Shown here: positions 36,401-50,800 of the stretch, one piece after another | How the letters are laid out: each line of letters begins with the position of its first letter | Position numbering within the stretch: position 1 is the first letter of the stretch | NCBI GenBank assembly: GCA_029204225.1 | Contig: CM055113.1 | Coordinates: 7,159,852 to 7,223,851 of the forward strand | Direction: 5' to 3' | DNA from: Diphasiastrum complanatum | Taxonomy: Eukaryota > Streptophyta > Lycopodiopsida > Lycopodiales > Lycopodiaceae | Length of the DNA: 64,000 nt | Program-made: the position numbers and the translations under genes | The notes under the pieces: generated by a model | Told to the model about the DNA's origin: nothing | Databases searched by the model: none | What the model saw: only the letters and a program-made list of their open reading frames with translations

Positions 36401-38195
36401 CTTTTATCTCTTCTTAAATTGTTACCTCGTCAAAGTAAATTGTGAGAATATGAAAATGAGGTATTTTATGCTACCTGGAAGTATTAGCCAAAAAATTTGA
36501 TCCAGGTAGATTAATTTTGGTCATCTTCACTGGAAATTGGAATTTATTTTTATTGATTATTATGTAAACCATTCCAAGATATAGTGGACTTAAGATGAGG
36601 TTATTGATAGAAGTTAGAATGTAGTTTCATAGTATCTTCTCTATCTTGTACTAGGATGTTGCAATAGAAATGTTAAGAGCATGCATCAAATCAACTTTAG
36701 AGTAGACAAGTGAAGGTAGATGCATTTGATCAAAGAGGCCCACGATCATTACAAGTGACTATTGAAAATTTGATTTCCAATGTTGCGAGTGCTAGAAAAG
36801 GTGGAAGGTTGGGACATGGCACAGTATTTTTTGGTCTGTTCTCGTTGTGGTATGTCTTATTGTATCAATATCTAAGTAGTATAATCCACGCTTGGCTTCA
36901 CATGTTTAGGTAGATTTGACACTAGAGGCCGCTCACTTGATGAGGTTTCTTTACAATTTTCGAAAATGGAAGAATGTTTCTTTTCCCCGTCCAATCTATC
37001 CATTTGTTCACCCTGCAGTTCTTATAGAGGTACAATACCTAACCATATCTTTTTGAGAAATCATGATTAGTCTGTGGTGTAACTCCAATATACAATAATT
37101 GTTTCTTTGTTTTATCTTCATTATTCTAGCTTTCAATGTTTCCAAGTTTTAGTATTCGTTTTCTTGACAGACTTTTGAGCAAGGGTTTAGCATTGCTGAC
37201 ATTGTCGATCAAGGTCCGCGAACACGATCTCATGCACAACTTGCACACCTTGGGGCAAGTATACTCTTGAAAATGTTGCTGGTAAGGCTTACGGAAATGT
37301 TGTTAAAGCTAGTGACCTTGTTTGTTCATTTGTAATATGGTCTCTTTTAAGCTTCATGATCTATGAAAGTGTTATGTAAAAAATTTGAATTCATTTGATT
37401 GGCTTCATATTATATTTAATATGATACCAATGGGGGTTGTGAGAAAAAATATTACCCATTCAATGTCTTCTGTTGCATCCTTGGAATTGCCCTTAAAAAA
37501 ATCACATCAAATGCGGAATTTGCCAATGTAGTGTTTAGTTCTACTATCAACCACAAAAGAATTTGAAAGTCTGTGAAATTTCTCTTTAACACAAGCATCT
37601 TCAAGTTAGGACGTACCATGAAGATTTTATAAGATGCCCATTATAATATCTTGTGGTGCTAGGATTTTAAAGTTTTGAGGTCAACTTCAGGGTACCACTC
37701 TAACTCGAAGTTTGAAAATTCTCATGTTTATGCTATTTGATTTTATGTTTATGTCATGTTGAAGCTTGTTGTTTAAAAAGGTTTGTCTATATGTGTATGT
37801 AATTGTGAAGCTTAATTTTTCATGGGAGTTACTTAAATGGCTACAAGTGGGATATTTTGAATAAGGTGAAGTGACCTTTTAAATTCCTTCCATCAGCAAG
37901 CAAAGTGATCAAAGTTTTCAGTTCATAATCCTGCTATTGCTATGTTGCTTCTATAGTTCCTTGACATACGAAATCCGTATGTTCCATTTCAAATGTTGTC
38001 TTTCAAATTTTTTTTGAGCATAAGAAAATAACCTAAATATTGTTGATTTTCATGGTATGTTTCACATGTATGGAACACATTCCATACCATGTGTACAAAA
38101 CATTGCAGCGGATCGCGATCCACTGCAAAATTGTTCCGAACGTGTGTTCTGGAACGTTAGCAATCTATCTCCGATGGCAAATGCACATGCTCTCG

Positions 38196-38252
<57 letters not shown>

Positions 38253-41200
38253 GACCGGTTCGGGCCCCACGGTACCTTTTGCCAGCAGTCCGGTTCCCGG
38301 TTCGAACCAGACCCATTCGATTCATCGGTTTGATGCAACTTTGGTTGTTTCAATGTTTCACAATGGTTTGGAGAAAAACATTTGCCAATCTATGTTGGTA
38401 ACAAATGTGTAGGGAAAATGTTGAAGACGTTTTACTGTAAGTTGAGTAATTCCATTTGAGATTCCACTACCTTTTCTACTGGATGTAGTTACATTCTTAG
38501 CCAAGTTAGCTCAGAAGAGTGTGCAATGTGCATTCATGCACCATAGAAAAAGTATATTTTTTGGAGGAACAAGGATTTTGTTGTCTATCTAGTCAATAGA
38601 AGATGAAATTTAGATAATGAAAATGTTTTCTAGGATCCAGCTCAGGTTATCGGCTTTTGTTTAAAATCAAAAGGTTTAAATATCGCCTGTATGTTATGTA
38701 TAGTCCTAAGTATAGAATTCGATGGAACGTTACAAATATTCATTGTCATGAGTTGTGGGTTGGTCAAGGCTTCATTTCCTCTACTCAAGATTAGAAGGTC
38801 TACTCCAATCAGTTTTACAAATGAGGACATACAAGTGAAAAAACAAATATGCATGTGCTCGAAATTCAACACCTTCAATGCAATCATAAATGTAATGGCC
38901 ATTTCTTACCATCCTGCTGAACAAGAGAGGAATCCCCCTTCCCAAGTCGGGTGGTGGCAGCCTGCCGCATGCTGAAGGTAGGACCAGAAAAGAGTATCCC
39001 CAAATAGGTATAAGAGGAAACTACCTCTAAGGCCTGTCCATCTAGGATGAGCTCCTGGTGCTGCATGAAGGCTCGAGAAGTGTTGAAGACCATAACCTTG
39101 GTCTTCGCAGTGTTCACCCCCAACCCCCATCTGGTACAAAATCCTTGTAAACAATCCAGCTGCCTCTGCAAACCCTCTCTGGTCGGGGATACTAGTACTA
39201 CATCATCCGCATAACGGAGAATAGCAATCAGATTGGTGCCAAGTCTATAGCCACCCCCGCCACACGGGGGTGAGGGGGTCGTATCGATGAGGAGCGGGTG
39301 CCTCTGCTTTTATGGGGTTTAGATGGAAAAGCAAGGGAAGCAGCGGTATGAAGAGAAGTGCTAAGAAAGGCAGCTTGAGTCTCGACTGTACTATCGTGAG
39401 GGAAGGAATGGAGCAAGGAGGTTAGGAACTCCTGGTAGACTGGTGTATAGAGAGAATTGAATGTATACCTGGGGTGCCCGTGTAAGCAGGGGGTGTGAGG
39501 ATGGTTGGGGAGGTGGGAGGCGGCCGATAGCGAAGGAGAGAAAGGAATGATCAGAGAGAGTGGTGGGAGATACATGAAAATCAAAGATGAGAGGTATGGA
39601 CGATGGTGATCCCATGAGATAATCCACAACACTATGTCCACCACTATGAGGGTGACAAGTATAACTGCCAGATTTTGGCCAACAAGTTAGGCCATTGTAA
39701 ATGGCTAACTCATGGGCCTCTCCAAATTGCAATAGATGCTCACCGTAAGGGGTAGTAGGTCCCAAGCTGTCCTCTAAAATCTTGGTAACTCCCATGTCAT
39801 CGCTGTCAAGGGCATGAACGCGAAGCTGGTCGGTGATGTCATAAAACTCTGACTGCCGTGAAGAGGTTCGGGCATTAAAATCCCCAGTGAGGAGAATATG
39901 CCCCCGCTTTGCGAATCTGATAATATCAGGCGATAAATCAAGGTAGGGTGAACCTGTGCCCTCAGCAAAGGACGAAGACTCTGGAGGAAAATAACATGCC
40001 GCCACAAAGAGGTCCCTGTCCAAACCAATATCCTGCCCAACAATACGAATCCATCTATACCATGCATGCTCGTCGTGTCTGATGAACTCGATGCTCGGAT
40101 GAAGAGACTCTCTGTATAAACATGCAACACCTCCGGATCCACGACCGCTAGCTGATCTAGTCTCAAGTCTGTACACGGAATCCCATCTGTATCCTGGAAA
40201 AATAGGTAATCCTCTCTCCTGACTCTCATGAGTCTCCATAAAGAGCAGTAAATCTTTGTTAGTGATGAAATCGATCAAGTCGCCAACAATGGAAGATGAG
40301 TGTAAACCATCACAGTTCCATACTCCAATCCGGAGATGGTGTGGATGGGGCCCCGGGGCACTCCCGAACCCGGGGACCCCAAATCCCTAGCACTGGGAGC
40401 TGCTAGGTGCGCTGTCAAGAAAACGCACTTGTCCATCTCGGTAAATGACTCGTCTGCTAGACTCACGGGCTGCCTGAAAGGCCTTACGCCTCTCCTCTAC
40501 CTGGATATATGTGAGGTCGTCGTCCATATAGATAGTGGTACCACGTAGCTTAGCTCTGCACCGCAGAGCATCTCGGCGCCTCTCAAGGGAGGTGACACGA
40601 ATAATGAGTGTGGCTGCATCTCTAGTGGTCCTCCATGCGGTGTCCAACCCCTCTGTCCTGTGCCCGAGAGTGATGTCGAGAAAGCGTTTAGCTTCAGCCA
40701 ATGCATCCTGTGTATCTAGAACTCCACGAACTCTAATATTGTGGGCTTTTTGGTCTCGAGATTTCTCTTCCGAGATGGTGGCTGAGATAACTGAGGAGAT
40801 GGGAGCGATGGGTTTGATGCCCTTTTTCAAAACTGATGCCCAGGAAAGGGCCTCTTCGTGTTGCTTCTCAATCTTGGTTTCTAGCTCCCGTAGCATGTTG
40901 GTGTGGGATTCCGAAGCTGCGGCCTGTTTGATTCCGATGGATTGTTCGAGTGAGGCAACCTTGGATTGCAATAGCTTCTTCTCGTTGATCAAAGAAGTAA
41001 CCGTTCCTTTCAGCTGTGAAATTTCATGCCGCAAAAACTGGAAATCTGCCTTGAATTGATCAATCTGCCAAGATGAAAAAAGTTCAGTTGATTTAGAAGG
41101 CGTATACGGAATATTGGCTGTAGACTGTGGTGCCGGGAAGGAGGAAGAGTGAACAATGATCGGTGTGGGAAGAATACGGTCAGAAGACGAGGAGCTGAAT

Positions 41201-41759
41201 CAGGGGAGCAGCCATCAGAGAGGGGGGTGGGAGTTGTAGCAGGAGAGGGAGATGGGTCATCGAGGGGGTGAGGTGAAGTGGCAACGAGGGGGGGGGGGGG
41301 GCTGGAATGACTATGAGAGGAGGTGAGAGATTAGCGAGGGGGGTGAGGGATCAGCGAGGGGGTGAGGTGAGGGGGCAGCGAGAGGGGGGGTTGGGGTGGC
41401 AGCGAGAGGGGGTGAGAAGGGTGGATGAGTGGAGGGGTCAACGAGGAGGATGGGTGACGGGGTGGCAGCTAGGAGATCGGGGAGGTCACCGGGGGGGGGA
41501 TGGAGCAGCAAGGGGGGCAGGAGAAGGAGAAGGAGCAGCGAGGGGGGAAGGGGAAGGGGCAGCGAGGGGGGAAGGAGAAGGAGCAGTGAGGGGGTTAGGG
41601 GAAGGGGTAGCGAGGGAGGTGAGCGAGGATCTGGCTGGAGACCGTGAGGATCTACGAGCAGGGGTGCGAGGAGGAGGAGAGGCCATGGTGGAGGGCGGAC
41701 CAAGGCAGGGCAAGGGCAGGTTCTAGGACAGGGCAGCCATCGCTGGAGGTACCTTCAGC

Positions 41760-41826
<67 letters not shown>

Positions 41827-44800
41827 CATAACCCTGCGGTGGAGTGACTGAACCCTACGGTACTTGGACGCCAGCGTGCTGTGAGGCCCTTTCGGTCGAG
41901 ATGGCAGAGCGCATACCAGTTGACGTGAGCGTTTGCTCTTTATCCGTTCGCACGCAATTTAGGCTTGTTCTGGGTTTGTCATAGTTTATTTTAATCGTGG
42001 TATATTGCTTTACGGTCTTCCTTGTGTGCAGAGGGAGAAGCTATTGGAAGATGTCCGCAGGCACAACGAACGATATCGGAAGCAAGAGGCAGACATTGCA
42101 GAGATGCTTCGATAGGCTCGGCAGAGACACCCGGAGCCGGAGCCCCCCGCCCCAGCCGTCGAGGTGGATTTGGATGAGCAGATTGGGATGAACTTCGCAC
42201 GACGACAGCTCATCATGGTCAGGGAAAGGGCGGCCATGTAATAGATCCTAACACCACAGTAGGGCAAACGCTAACTGATCCACCCAACCTTGCCTACTCC
42301 TTGATATAGAGTAAGCGCCTCCTAGCCCAGTGTGAGGACTGGTAGCATGCAACTGCCAAGTGTCGGCCACGTGTCACTGACGTGCGTGCACGTCGGGACC
42401 CAACTGGAGGCCCTCTCCTGCTGATAGGGTCCCTAGGCCGTGTTAGGCCTGCCATGGCTATGGACCGTGCTGGGGCACACTACTCACACTGTCTTGCCCT
42501 GTTGGTCATGTACGCTAGACACGACCTTGACTGTGGTATCTGACCTATCTGTGTTCTTTAGGGTTCGGCACTGGTCACGAGGTCGTAACACTCCCTCCCC
42601 CTTAAGCACCGTCTTGGTCCTCTAAGACAAAGTCTGGAAAAATCTTGCGAAGGACGCTGCCTTTTTCCCAAGTGGCATTCTCAACAGGCTGATCATTCCA
42701 CTTAACCAGATATTCTCGGTATAGAGTATGACGAGTCTGCGTCTCTCTACTATCAAGAATCTCCTCTGGTTCATGTGGAGGTTGCTGAGGATCCAATGGG
42801 AGAACTAGAACACTGTCCCCTACCAGATTGTCTGATCTGGTTAAGGCCTTTCGTAATTGACTTACATGAAAGACTGGAAAAACCTTACTACTGTGTGGGA
42901 GTTCTAGTTCATAGGTGACCTCGCCTAGTCTCCTACTGATGGTAAAGGGACCACAACCTTGGAGACAACTTAGCACACACTCCTGATTTGAGGGTTTTAG
43001 AGTCGACTGGGACTCTCAAGTAGACTTTCTCACCAGTGGAGAACTGCACATCCCGTCTGTGTGGATCTGCATAATGCCTGGCTCGATGCTGGGATTGCCT
43101 AATGCTACGCTTAGCATGTTCTATCATCTGGATTAGGTCCTCTAAAAAGTTTCTGGCTGCTTCAACTTTTTCTTGTTTAAACCCTACAGCTGTGGGTGAG
43201 CGTGGCTGAAAACCGTACATCAGCATAAATGGGATGTATCTCGTAGTTGAATGTTTGGTACTGTTGTAAGCAAACTCTAATATCGAGAGATACTCCTCCC
43301 AATTAGTCTGCTTCTTGCTGACGTATGCACGAAGCATATCCTCCAGCACCTGATTTACCCTCTCTGTTTGACCGTCCGTCTGTGGATGGTCGGTGGTACT
43401 CATATTAAGTTTAGTATGGAGATGATGGAATAGCCCTCCAAAAATCTCCAGTAAACTTACTGTCTCGGTCGCTGACTATGTCGGAAGGTAGATCATACAA
43501 TTTAAATAGCCTGTCTACAAACAACCTCGCTAGCTCTGGAGCTCTAATGGTTGTTTTGGTCGGAATGAAAGGAGCCATTTTGGTTAGACGGTCAACTGTG
43601 ACCCATATAGCGTCATTACCCTTTTGGGTTTTAGGCAGGCCTACTATAAAATCCATGGAGATACTCTCCCATTTACCAGCTGGTATTTCTAAGGGATGCA
43701 ACAACCCTCTTGCCTTTAAACGCTCTGCTTTGTTTACTTGACATTTCTGGCAACTGGTTACATACTGTTGGACGTCCTTTTTCATACTGGGCCAGAAAAA
43801 TTGCCTACGAAGAAGCTCATAGGTCTTCTGTATGCCTGGGTGTCCCGCACTAGGATTGTCATGACATTCATATAGGACCTGCTGCCTATAATCCTCTGAA
43901 TTGGGGACACATACTCTATCTCTATAGAGCAAGTACTCATCCTGAATGGACTACTGTTTCCATTTGAATCCTTGAGTCAAATGACCCTCAACCACTGGGG
44001 TTTGCTTGGGTAATACAGGCTCAGAATTCTCAACGTCATCCGACGACGTATACTCGGACTCATCATCATCCTCAACGGAAGCTGCCGTATTCTTGGATGA
44101 ACTGGCACCAGCTCCGGGAACTGGTTCTGGAGTCTGTAACTGTCTGCTCTGGACTGAGTTCCAGATAGTAGAGAAGAATGCATCATGCTGGCATTTCCCT
44201 CTCAAGGACTCGAGTAACTCATTACGAATCTGAGTAAAACTCAGCTCGTTTATCATAGGCATTTTGCTAAGGGCATCTGCTACTGTATTGAATTTTCCAC
44301 GTCTATATCTGATAGACATGTCAAACTCTTGCATCAACTCTGCCCAACGAGCTTTCCGACCTCTAAGCTCAGGTTGATTGCAAAGGTATCTGAGACTCTC
44401 ATGGTCTGTCAGGACCTCAAAGTTGGCACCATACAAATAATGCCTCCAAGTCTTAAGGGCATGGACTATAGAAAAGAGTTCCTTTTCATACGCACTGTAC
44501 CTAGTCTGAGCTGGCTCGAGTTTTTTACTGTCGAACGCAACTGGTCGTCCACCCTGAGTTAGCACAGCACCAACTGCAAAGTCGCTAGCATCTGTTTTAC
44601 CACAAATGGCTGATTGGGGTCGACGACTTTCAGAAACTGGTGCTATAGCTAAAGCTGTTTTGAGAGCATCAAAGCTCTCCTGCTGTGCGGACTCCCAAAT
44701 GAACTCCTTTCCCTTCCCCTTAAGAAGATTTGTCATGGGAACTGCTATCTGAGCATATTCCTTGACAAATCGTCTGTAATATCCCGCCAAACCAAGAAAG

Positions 44801-47800
44801 ATCTGAAGTTCCAAAATATTCTGAGGTCTCAGCCAACTGAGTATGGCTTTAACCTTATTTGGGTCCATCTTAATCCCATCTGAAGAGATAATGTGACCCA
44901 AATATGCTACTTCTTCAACGAAGAATTCACACTTGGATTGTTTAGCATAACGCTTATGCTTTCTGAGCAGTCGAAACACCTTTCTGAGGTGTTAAATGCT
45001 CCTTCCTCGTTTTGCTGTAGACGAGGATGTCATCTAAAAATACGATTACAAACTTACCCAAGTATGGTCTGAGGACACTGTTCATCAAGGTCATAAAGGT
45101 AGCTGGAGCATTTGTGAGCCCAAATGGCATCAACTTAAACTCATAATGACCGTGACGAGTCCTAAAAGTTGTTTTCGAGACATCTTCCGACTTATTACGG
45201 ACTTGATGATATCCCGATCTGAGGTCTATTTTACTGAAAAACTTAGCCCCGTCGAGTTGGTCAAACAACTCGTCTGCCCGAGGCATAAGGTATTTATTCT
45301 TAATTGTGACTTTATTGAGGGCTCTGTAATCTACGCAAAGACGCCCTCTTTCTTTTTCACCAATAGGACTGATGAGGCCCATGGTGAACTATTGGTCTGA
45401 ATTTGGCCTTTCCCAAGATAATCTGTGCCTAGTTATTTCTTCATTCTCTGTTCGGCTGACCCGATACGGAGGTTTAGAAACAGGTGCTGTACCTGGTACT
45501 AGGTTTATTACATGATCTACCTCTCTGCTAGGTGGTAAACCATGTGGCAAATCTTCAGGAAAAACATCTTTAAATTTAGACAATAAAGTTTCTAATTTAC
45601 TGATTTTCTGCTGAATAGAACTGGAAATAGAAACTTCAGGAATAAACTGAAAGTCACATAAGAATACCTGATGGTCTTCGTCTCCGATTAGCTGACAGAG
45701 CTCTGAACTGCAGACCATAGGACTGTTGGGAACATCATGCTCCCCATGCAACTGGATCTCTCGGCCTTTATGCTGAAAGCGAAAGGTGTTCTCCTGATAG
45801 TTTCTGTGGAGGGAAGGTCCTAAACTGTAGAGCCAATCTCTCCCGAGAACAATGTCTGTACGATCCAGGTGCATTATCTGAAAATTTATTTCATCTTGGT
45901 ACCCCTGAATACCAAGATTCAAATTACTTACCATAGTTTCCCATATTTTTTTATCTTCACCCTTAGCTAATGAAACTATGTACCTATGCTGACTAGGTAC
46001 TTCTGGTAGTTTAAGCTTTTTAACCAGGGTGTAGTTGATGAAATTATGGGTTGCCCCATCATCAACCATAACTCTTACTGACTGGTTACCAACTTTCCCA
46101 TGCATACGTACTAGGTCATGCGGCCCAAAGCTGAAGGGTCTCGCTAGCATTGCAGAGGTCAGCTGGCAACAGTGTTCATGATCTTTATGATACACTTTGA
46201 TCTCGGAAGCTGCCGAGTCACTGGGGAAACATACAGTCTGAACAAGATGAACTTGTTTTTTATCTTTCTTATCTTTTTTAGTGAAAGGCCCCTTGGGACA
46301 CTGTCTGACTGTGTGTCCCTTGCCCATACACACAAAGCACAAACGTTCTTGTTTGGCGTTCTCAAAATCATCTGGTTTTAAGGGCTGTATGAGTGAAGGG
46401 CATTTCTGAGGAGCTTCACCTTTAAATTTATCTTCTTTCTTTCTTTTTAAAAATTTCATATTAAATTGAAAGTCTTTCTGAGGAGGCTGCTCAGAAAGTG
46501 GCTGCTGTCTCGCCCTCTTCCTACCCACTGAATCATCATAGATTTGAGCATATCTGAGAGCTTGCTCAAGGGTAGTAGGCGAGTTTCTCTGGACCTCTAC
46601 TTTATATTCATCTTTGAGGCCACGGACAAATCCCCTGATTTTCTGATAATCATCCATATTTTTAATTTTTAAAATTGCTTCTCGATACTGCGAGATATAT
46701 TGGATGAGGGACTTGTCCATTACTGTTCTTTCCCAGGCTTCCCAGGCTCTATCAAGTTCATTTTCTGGTAGAAATTCTCTTAGGAAAGCTTCTTCAAAAG
46801 CTTTCCATGACCGGGGAGTCTGCCCAGTCTCCTGGAGATTTAACCACCACTTATAGGCCATAGGCCCTAAGGAAAGACTGGCCTCAATAGCTTGAAGATT
46901 TACAAGACCTAGCTATGGAGTATCTTAACTCAGATGCTAGATCAACTATGAAAGCTTGAGAAAACTTGGCTATGGAAATATCACACACAAGGAGAATTGC
47001 ATGAGCATCTCACAAACTCAAAAGTCTCAAGAAGAAATGAATTGCTTGAGAGAGAGAGGAGGGCGTGGATCCTCCAAATCCCTTGTGAGGCAAGCACCTC
47101 CTTTACATGCATGGAAAGTCTAGGTGTCAACCATAGGAGTGAGCTACTTGGCCAAGTGGGCCACTTGCACTAATTTACATAACTTAACAAAAGGGGGGGG
47201 GTCATGCATTTAATTAAAACATGCCCCATGAGTTATGTACAACTTAACTAATGCTTAGCCAAAAGGGGTAAAATAGGCATTACTCTTCAACACCCTCCCT
47301 TAATGGCAATTTTATTCAAACTGACACCCAACAAAGTTCTGAACTTTTCAAACTTATCTTTACTAAGTGGTTTAGTAAAAATATCAGCTGTCTGGTCGTT
47401 GGTGTCACAATAAACTAGCTCGATCTCCCCACTGTGCACTTTCTCTCGTATAAAATGCTGGTCCACCTCTATGTGTTTTGTCCGTGCATGATAGACTGGA
47501 TTCCTTGCAAGCTGAATGCAGCTTTGGTTATCACAATGTAACAATGTAGGTCTTACTTGAGCAATCTGCATGTCCTCAAGTAGACGGCGTAACCAAATGG
47601 CTTCACAGGCGGACCTCGTAGTCGCCCTGTACTCAGCTTCGGTAGACGATAGAGCAATAGTAGGCTGCTTCTTACTGCACCACGATATAGCCCCTGAACC
47701 TAGGCTGAAACAATAGCCTGTCGTCGATCTCTGATCGTCTCTATCACCTGCCCAATCAGAATCTGAATAGCCTTCCAACTGAAGGTTCCCGTCATCCGTG

Positions 47801-50800
47801 TATCCGATCCCATAAGTCACTGTCCCTCTCACATATCGTAGGATCCGCTTGGCTGCCTTCCAATGTGCTTCGGTAGGCTTACACATTTATTGACTTGCGA
47901 TTCCAACCGCATAAGCAATATCTGGCCTGGTGGTAGTAAGGTAAATCAGGCTGCCCACTAACTGACGATAGAGCGTCTCATCTGCAAATGCTGGACCATC
48001 ATCTTTTGATGGCTTGTTGCTTGCATCCATGGGTGTGCTGATTGGTTTGCTTTCTTGCATGTTAAACCTCTTCAATAATTTCTGTGCATACTTTGCCTGT
48101 GAGATAAAAAGACAACGCTTCCCTTTCCAAACTTCAACTCCTAGGCAATAGTGTAGCAAACCCAAATCTTTCATTTCAAACTCATTAGAAAGATTCTTCT
48201 TAACACAAGCAATAAGCTTCTTATTGCTTCCCGTGATGAGTAGATCATCCACATAGAGCACAACAACCACAAACTCTTCTCCTTCCCTGAAGACATAAAG
48301 ATTGCAATCAGACTTACTCTTCTCAAACCCTTGCCTTGCAAAGTACTCATCAATTCGGCTATACCAAGCCCTTGGCGCCTGTTTGAGCCCATACAAGGCT
48401 TTCCTAAGCCTGCAAACCAGATTCTCCTTGCCTGTTATTTCAAATCCCTGCGGTTGTTCCATGTAAACCTCCTCCTGTAGGTGCCCATTAAGAAAGGCAC
48501 TCTTGACATCCATTTGATGGACATCCCAATCAAAATATGAGGCTATAGCCAAAACGGTCCTGATAGATGTCATTTTAGCAAGAGGTGCGAATGTCTCATC
48601 ATAGTCTAGCCCCTCTTGCTGAGCATAGCCTTTCGCCACCAACCTTGCCTTGTACTTGTCCACTGTTCCATTGGCATGAAACTTGGTCTTATAGACCCAC
48701 TTGCAACCTATTGGTTGCTTTCCTTCTGGCAATGTAGTGAGCTCCCATGTGTCATTCTTGACAATGGAGTCGTACTCCTCCTGCATGGCATTTTGCCATA
48801 CCTTTTCTCTCACGGCTTCGTGAAAGAACTGTGGCTCCTCTGCATTCAGAATAGTGGACATAAGAGCAAAGTTAGTCTCTTGTCTCTCATGAGACCTAAG
48901 AGATCTTCTGACACCCTGTTCACTGCTCTCTCCTTCTTCAATCATTTGACCTTCTTTGATTGTTTCCCAATACCACCTAGGTAGCTTCTTCCTAGCAGTA
49001 GGTGATGTGGATGGTGACCACGTATCCAATGGTACTGTTTTAGTCTTCCGTTTGTCCCCAACTTCTGCTTCTGGTACTTGGCCAAAAAGAGGTCTCGAAC
49101 TAGTAGGTTCGATTTCCTGTTGTTGCTCCTGCACTTGAGGCTTACAGGACTCTTGACTAGGATCCTCATCCGTGGAATCAATCAAGGGTATGAACTCAGT
49201 AATTCCTTCCTTCTCCTGCTCCTGTATCTTGGGTGCATGCTCTTCATCAAAGATGACATCTCGACTTAGGATCTTCCTCCTGTTTTCGAGATCATATAGC
49301 ACATAAGCTTTCTCACCTTCACTATACCCAAGAAAGACACACTTTACGGATTTTGCATCAAGTTTCTTCCGCAAGTCCTTTGGTATATGTGCATATGCTG
49401 TACACCCAAATACTCGAAGGCTGCCCACCTTGGGCTTGTTGCCACTATATGCCTCTTCTGGCGTGATTCCTTCAACTGCTTTGGTTGGACTTCTATTCAA
49501 TAGAAAAACAGCAGTTGCTACCGCTTCTGCCCAAAAGGAATTTGGCAACCCCTTTGCCTTGAGCATGCTCCTCGCACACTCAACTATAGACCTGTTTTTC
49601 CGCTCAGCCACGCCGTTTTGCTGCGGTGTATGTGGAGCAGTAAATTGTCTCTTTATCCCACATGCTTTGCAAAGATCTTTGAACTCATCAGAAATATACT
49701 CACCACCCTTATCTGACCTGAGAGTCTTTAACCTCTTTCCTGTGTGGTTTTTCCACCATAGCTTTCCACTGTTTGAAGTATTTGAACGCTTCAGATTTCA
49801 GTTTCAGAAAATAGACCCATACCTTCCGAGAGAAATCATCTACGAAGGTCATGAGATAGTATGCCCCCCCTGCTGATTTGACCTGCATGGGACCGCATAA
49901 ATCTGAATGCACAAGTTCAAGAATGCCCTTGGCCCTGGTAGCTTTCTCCTTTGGAAACTTTTTCCTCTGTTGCTTCCCTAATGCACAAGCCTCACATGTA
50001 TCTGAAGAAGACTTAATGCTAGGAAGATCTACTACCATTTTGTGCCTGTTCAAAACTTGCAAACTTTTGTAACTCAAATTACCATATCTCTCATGCCAAA
50101 GCTTGTCCTGATTAGTATCTCTTGCAGACAAGGCCTCTTGGCTAGGAATGGTTGTGAGGAATGCCTATTTTACCCCTTTTGGCTAAGCATTAGTTAAGTT
50201 GTACATAACTTATGGGGCATGTTTTTAATTAAATGCATGAGACCCCCCCTTTTGTTAAGTTATGTAAATTAGTGCAAGTGGCCCACTTGGCCAAGTAGCT
50301 CACTCCTATGGTTGACACCTAGACTTTCCATGCATGTAAAGGAGGTGCTTGCCTCACAAGGGATTTGGAGGACCCACGTCCTCCTCTCTCTCTCTAGCAA
50401 TTCATTTCGTCCTGAGACTTTTGAGTTTGTGTGATGCTCATGCAATTCTCCTTGTGTGTGATATTTCCATAGCCAAGTTTTCTCAAGCTTTCATAGTTGA
50501 TCTAGCATCTGAGTTAAGATACTCCATAGCTAGGTCTTGTAAATCTTCATGGTATCAGAGCAGGTTGTCTAGCCTGTGAGTCTGAGAGTGAGAGAAACTT
50601 CAGTGCTTAGATTCTTGAGAAGATTCTTATCTTCTACAAGCACCTCAATCTTGAAAGAGGGAGCATTTGATCTACAGGTGTCAGATCAGGTGGAGTCTTG
50701 CATTGTTGGAGAGCTATTGGCAAGGGGAGTGGGATGATCCAAAAACTTTCTAAATCTGGCTAAGTTTTGGAGAGTCTTTCTGGAGGAGCTTACACAATAG

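Larger units (their letters stand above)
46893..50157 (-). mobile_element. Copia copy A, 5'-truncated, reverse strand
   Basis: Copy A runs on the minus strand from inside the GAG-preintegrase region at 50157 to the end of its 3' LTR at 46893. Gag, protease and the 5' LTR are absent. It is nearly identical to 52301-55566 of copy B on the opposite strand, and both arms are about 3265 bases. It abuts copy B's 5' LTR head to head. On the left it interrupts the chromovirus gag. Confidence 0.9.

Noticed and set aside
41307-41726. Gly/Arg-rich frames on the plus strand and Pro/Leu-rich frames on the minus strand
   Set aside because: Plus-strand frames are G-rich repeat shadows; only one minus-strand reading is kept, as a tentative LINE ORF1 N-terminus.
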